From Carya illinoinensis (lineage: Eukaryota; Streptophyta; Magnoliopsida; Fagales; Juglandaceae): a DNA stretch of 64,000 bases. The notes under the pieces were generated by a model. That model was not told the DNA's origin, did no database searches, and was given only the letters and a program-made list of their open reading frames with translations. The stretch covers positions 26,299,933 to 26,363,932 of the forward strand of contig NC_056766.1 of assembly GCF_018687715.1 (NCBI RefSeq), given 5' to 3'. This document shows positions 63,205-64,000 of the stretch, in pieces; the first letter of the stretch is position 1; each line of letters opens with the position of its first letter. The position numbers and the translations under genes were made by a program.

Positions 63205-64000
63205 GGTGAGAACTTAAATTGTTTTCTTTAAAATTTCAGATTATTTTCTTCAATTGTGACTTGTCCAATTTAGTTTTATTTTTGTATTGTCTCTCATTGA
63301 ATTTTTGTGTCCTATTTGGCAACATTTCGTTTGGTGATGAAAGCTTTCACGGGATCAAGTGTTTGCCGTTTAGAGATCATATCTTAGTTATTTGTTATTT
63401 GTATTAGTTATTATTTAGTTATTTGTAATTCGTAATATCACTTTATTAGTTATTATGGCTAGAAGCCTAGATGCATGGATTGTAAATTGTAATATTTTTT
63501 ATGTCATTTGCTTAACTTTTTTTGGTTTCTTATTTTTTTTCCCTTTTATTTGGACTTTTGGATGTTTAGTTGGCATGTTTAGTTGGATGTTTAGTTAAGA
63601 ATTAGATGTACTTTTCAACTTTTTTCCTTTCCTTTTGAAATATGGATGTTTAGTTGGCATAGAATTAGATGTACTCTTCAACTTTTTTCTTCTTCTTTTG
63701 AAATATGGATGTTTAGTTGGCATAGAATTAGATGTATTAAATTTCATTTGATATAAAATATTGCTTGTATGTGAGGATTTGACATGAATTGTTGGATTTT
63801 TTATTTTTGGATGTAAAAGTGGTGCTCTTTAAGTTTTAATGAAATCATAGGTTCTTTGCAAGTCATTAATTTAGACATTAAGTCATGGATTTTTTGCAAT
63901 TTATGGGTCTTTTTCAATTTTCTTTATTTTTTTTTTCTTGTAAAATCTTTTATTCAAATTTATTGTATATAGATAATTTTCTTTTTATGCTTAATTTTAT
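63205..64000. other. hAT 3' region
   Basis: T-rich, with ATATGGATGTTTAGTTGGCA and ATAGAATTAGATGTA repeated around 63640-63735. No ORF is supported. The right terminal repeat is not reached. Confidence 0.5.

Larger units (their letters stand above)
58615..64000 (+). mobile_element. hAT DNA transposon, left end to past the window edge
   Basis: Starts TAGGGGTGAAAGCCGG, a typical plant hAT terminus, right after the D2 bases GTGCTGGA, the expected 8-bp target. The 5' part is AT-rich, with AACGGCGCCGTT palindromes near a probable transcription start. A broken BED-finger hAT transposase lies at 61530-63204. No reciprocal CACCCCTA end and no second GTGCTGGA followed by D-type sequence occurs before 64000, so the element runs off the window. 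Confidence 0.82.

Noticed and set aside
1..64000. tRNA genes, bacterial operons or an integrated DNA virus
   Set aside because: No tRNA-like cloverleaf, Shine-Dalgarno/operon layout or viral replication or capsid gene was recognised. All RT and integrase homology belongs to plant LTR elements or a LINE.

Overview
The window is plant nuclear DNA, most likely from a eudicot. It holds plant 18S/25S rDNA, a plant-type HhH-GPD DNA glycosylase gene with three small exons, and chromovirus and Tat-type Ty3/gypsy, CACTA, hAT and LINE elements. It reads as a heterochromatic, heavily nested transposon region. Only one host gene is visible, and it is broken. I see no prokaryotic features, CRISPR array or tRNA gene.

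Layout. 1-954: low-similarity flank with a 178-bp-spaced repeat. 955-11978: a patchwork of damaged rDNA (two 18S copies, an ITS1 remnant, the 25S 3' end and a 63-bp spacer-like tandem array). This patchwork is split by gypsy element B (minus strand, 1698-10134), which itself contains the nearly complete chromovirus A (3957-9533). 11979-15981: gypsy element C (plus strand), entering the second 18S copy. 15982-19640: Tat-type element D1, which lacks reverse transcriptase but carries an antisense ORF. 20125-21434: three exons of an HhH-GPD glycosylase gene. 21559-34812: Tekay/Del-like element E, into which its close relative F (23224-32467, perfect CATTC target duplication) inserted. 34813-46191: a 5'-truncated CACTA (En/Spm) element with tnp2 and Transposase_24 genes, its subterminal repeats interrupted by a LINE (43639-45567). 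About 46570-54725: gypsy element H, same family as B and C, whose 3' LTR holds a gag-only LTR element I (51123-53331). 54726-58614: a second RT-less Tat copy, D2. 58615-64000: a hAT element that runs off the right end.

How the parts relate. Elements A and F keep almost whole gag-pol frames broken mainly by single in-frame stops. E and F share a short intron between gag and pol with conserved splice sites. D1 and D2 share one RT-removing deletion. Element I has LTRs, primer site, purine tract and gag but no pol, so it would depend on a relative such as C or H. The nesting gives a relative order: rDNA before B before A; glycosylase gene before E before F; CACTA before LINE; H before I; D2 before hAT.

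Limits: family names rest on motifs read by eye. Boundaries supported by LTR ends and target duplications (A, F, I, LINE) are firm; those of B, C, D1, D2 and H are approximate on at least one side.
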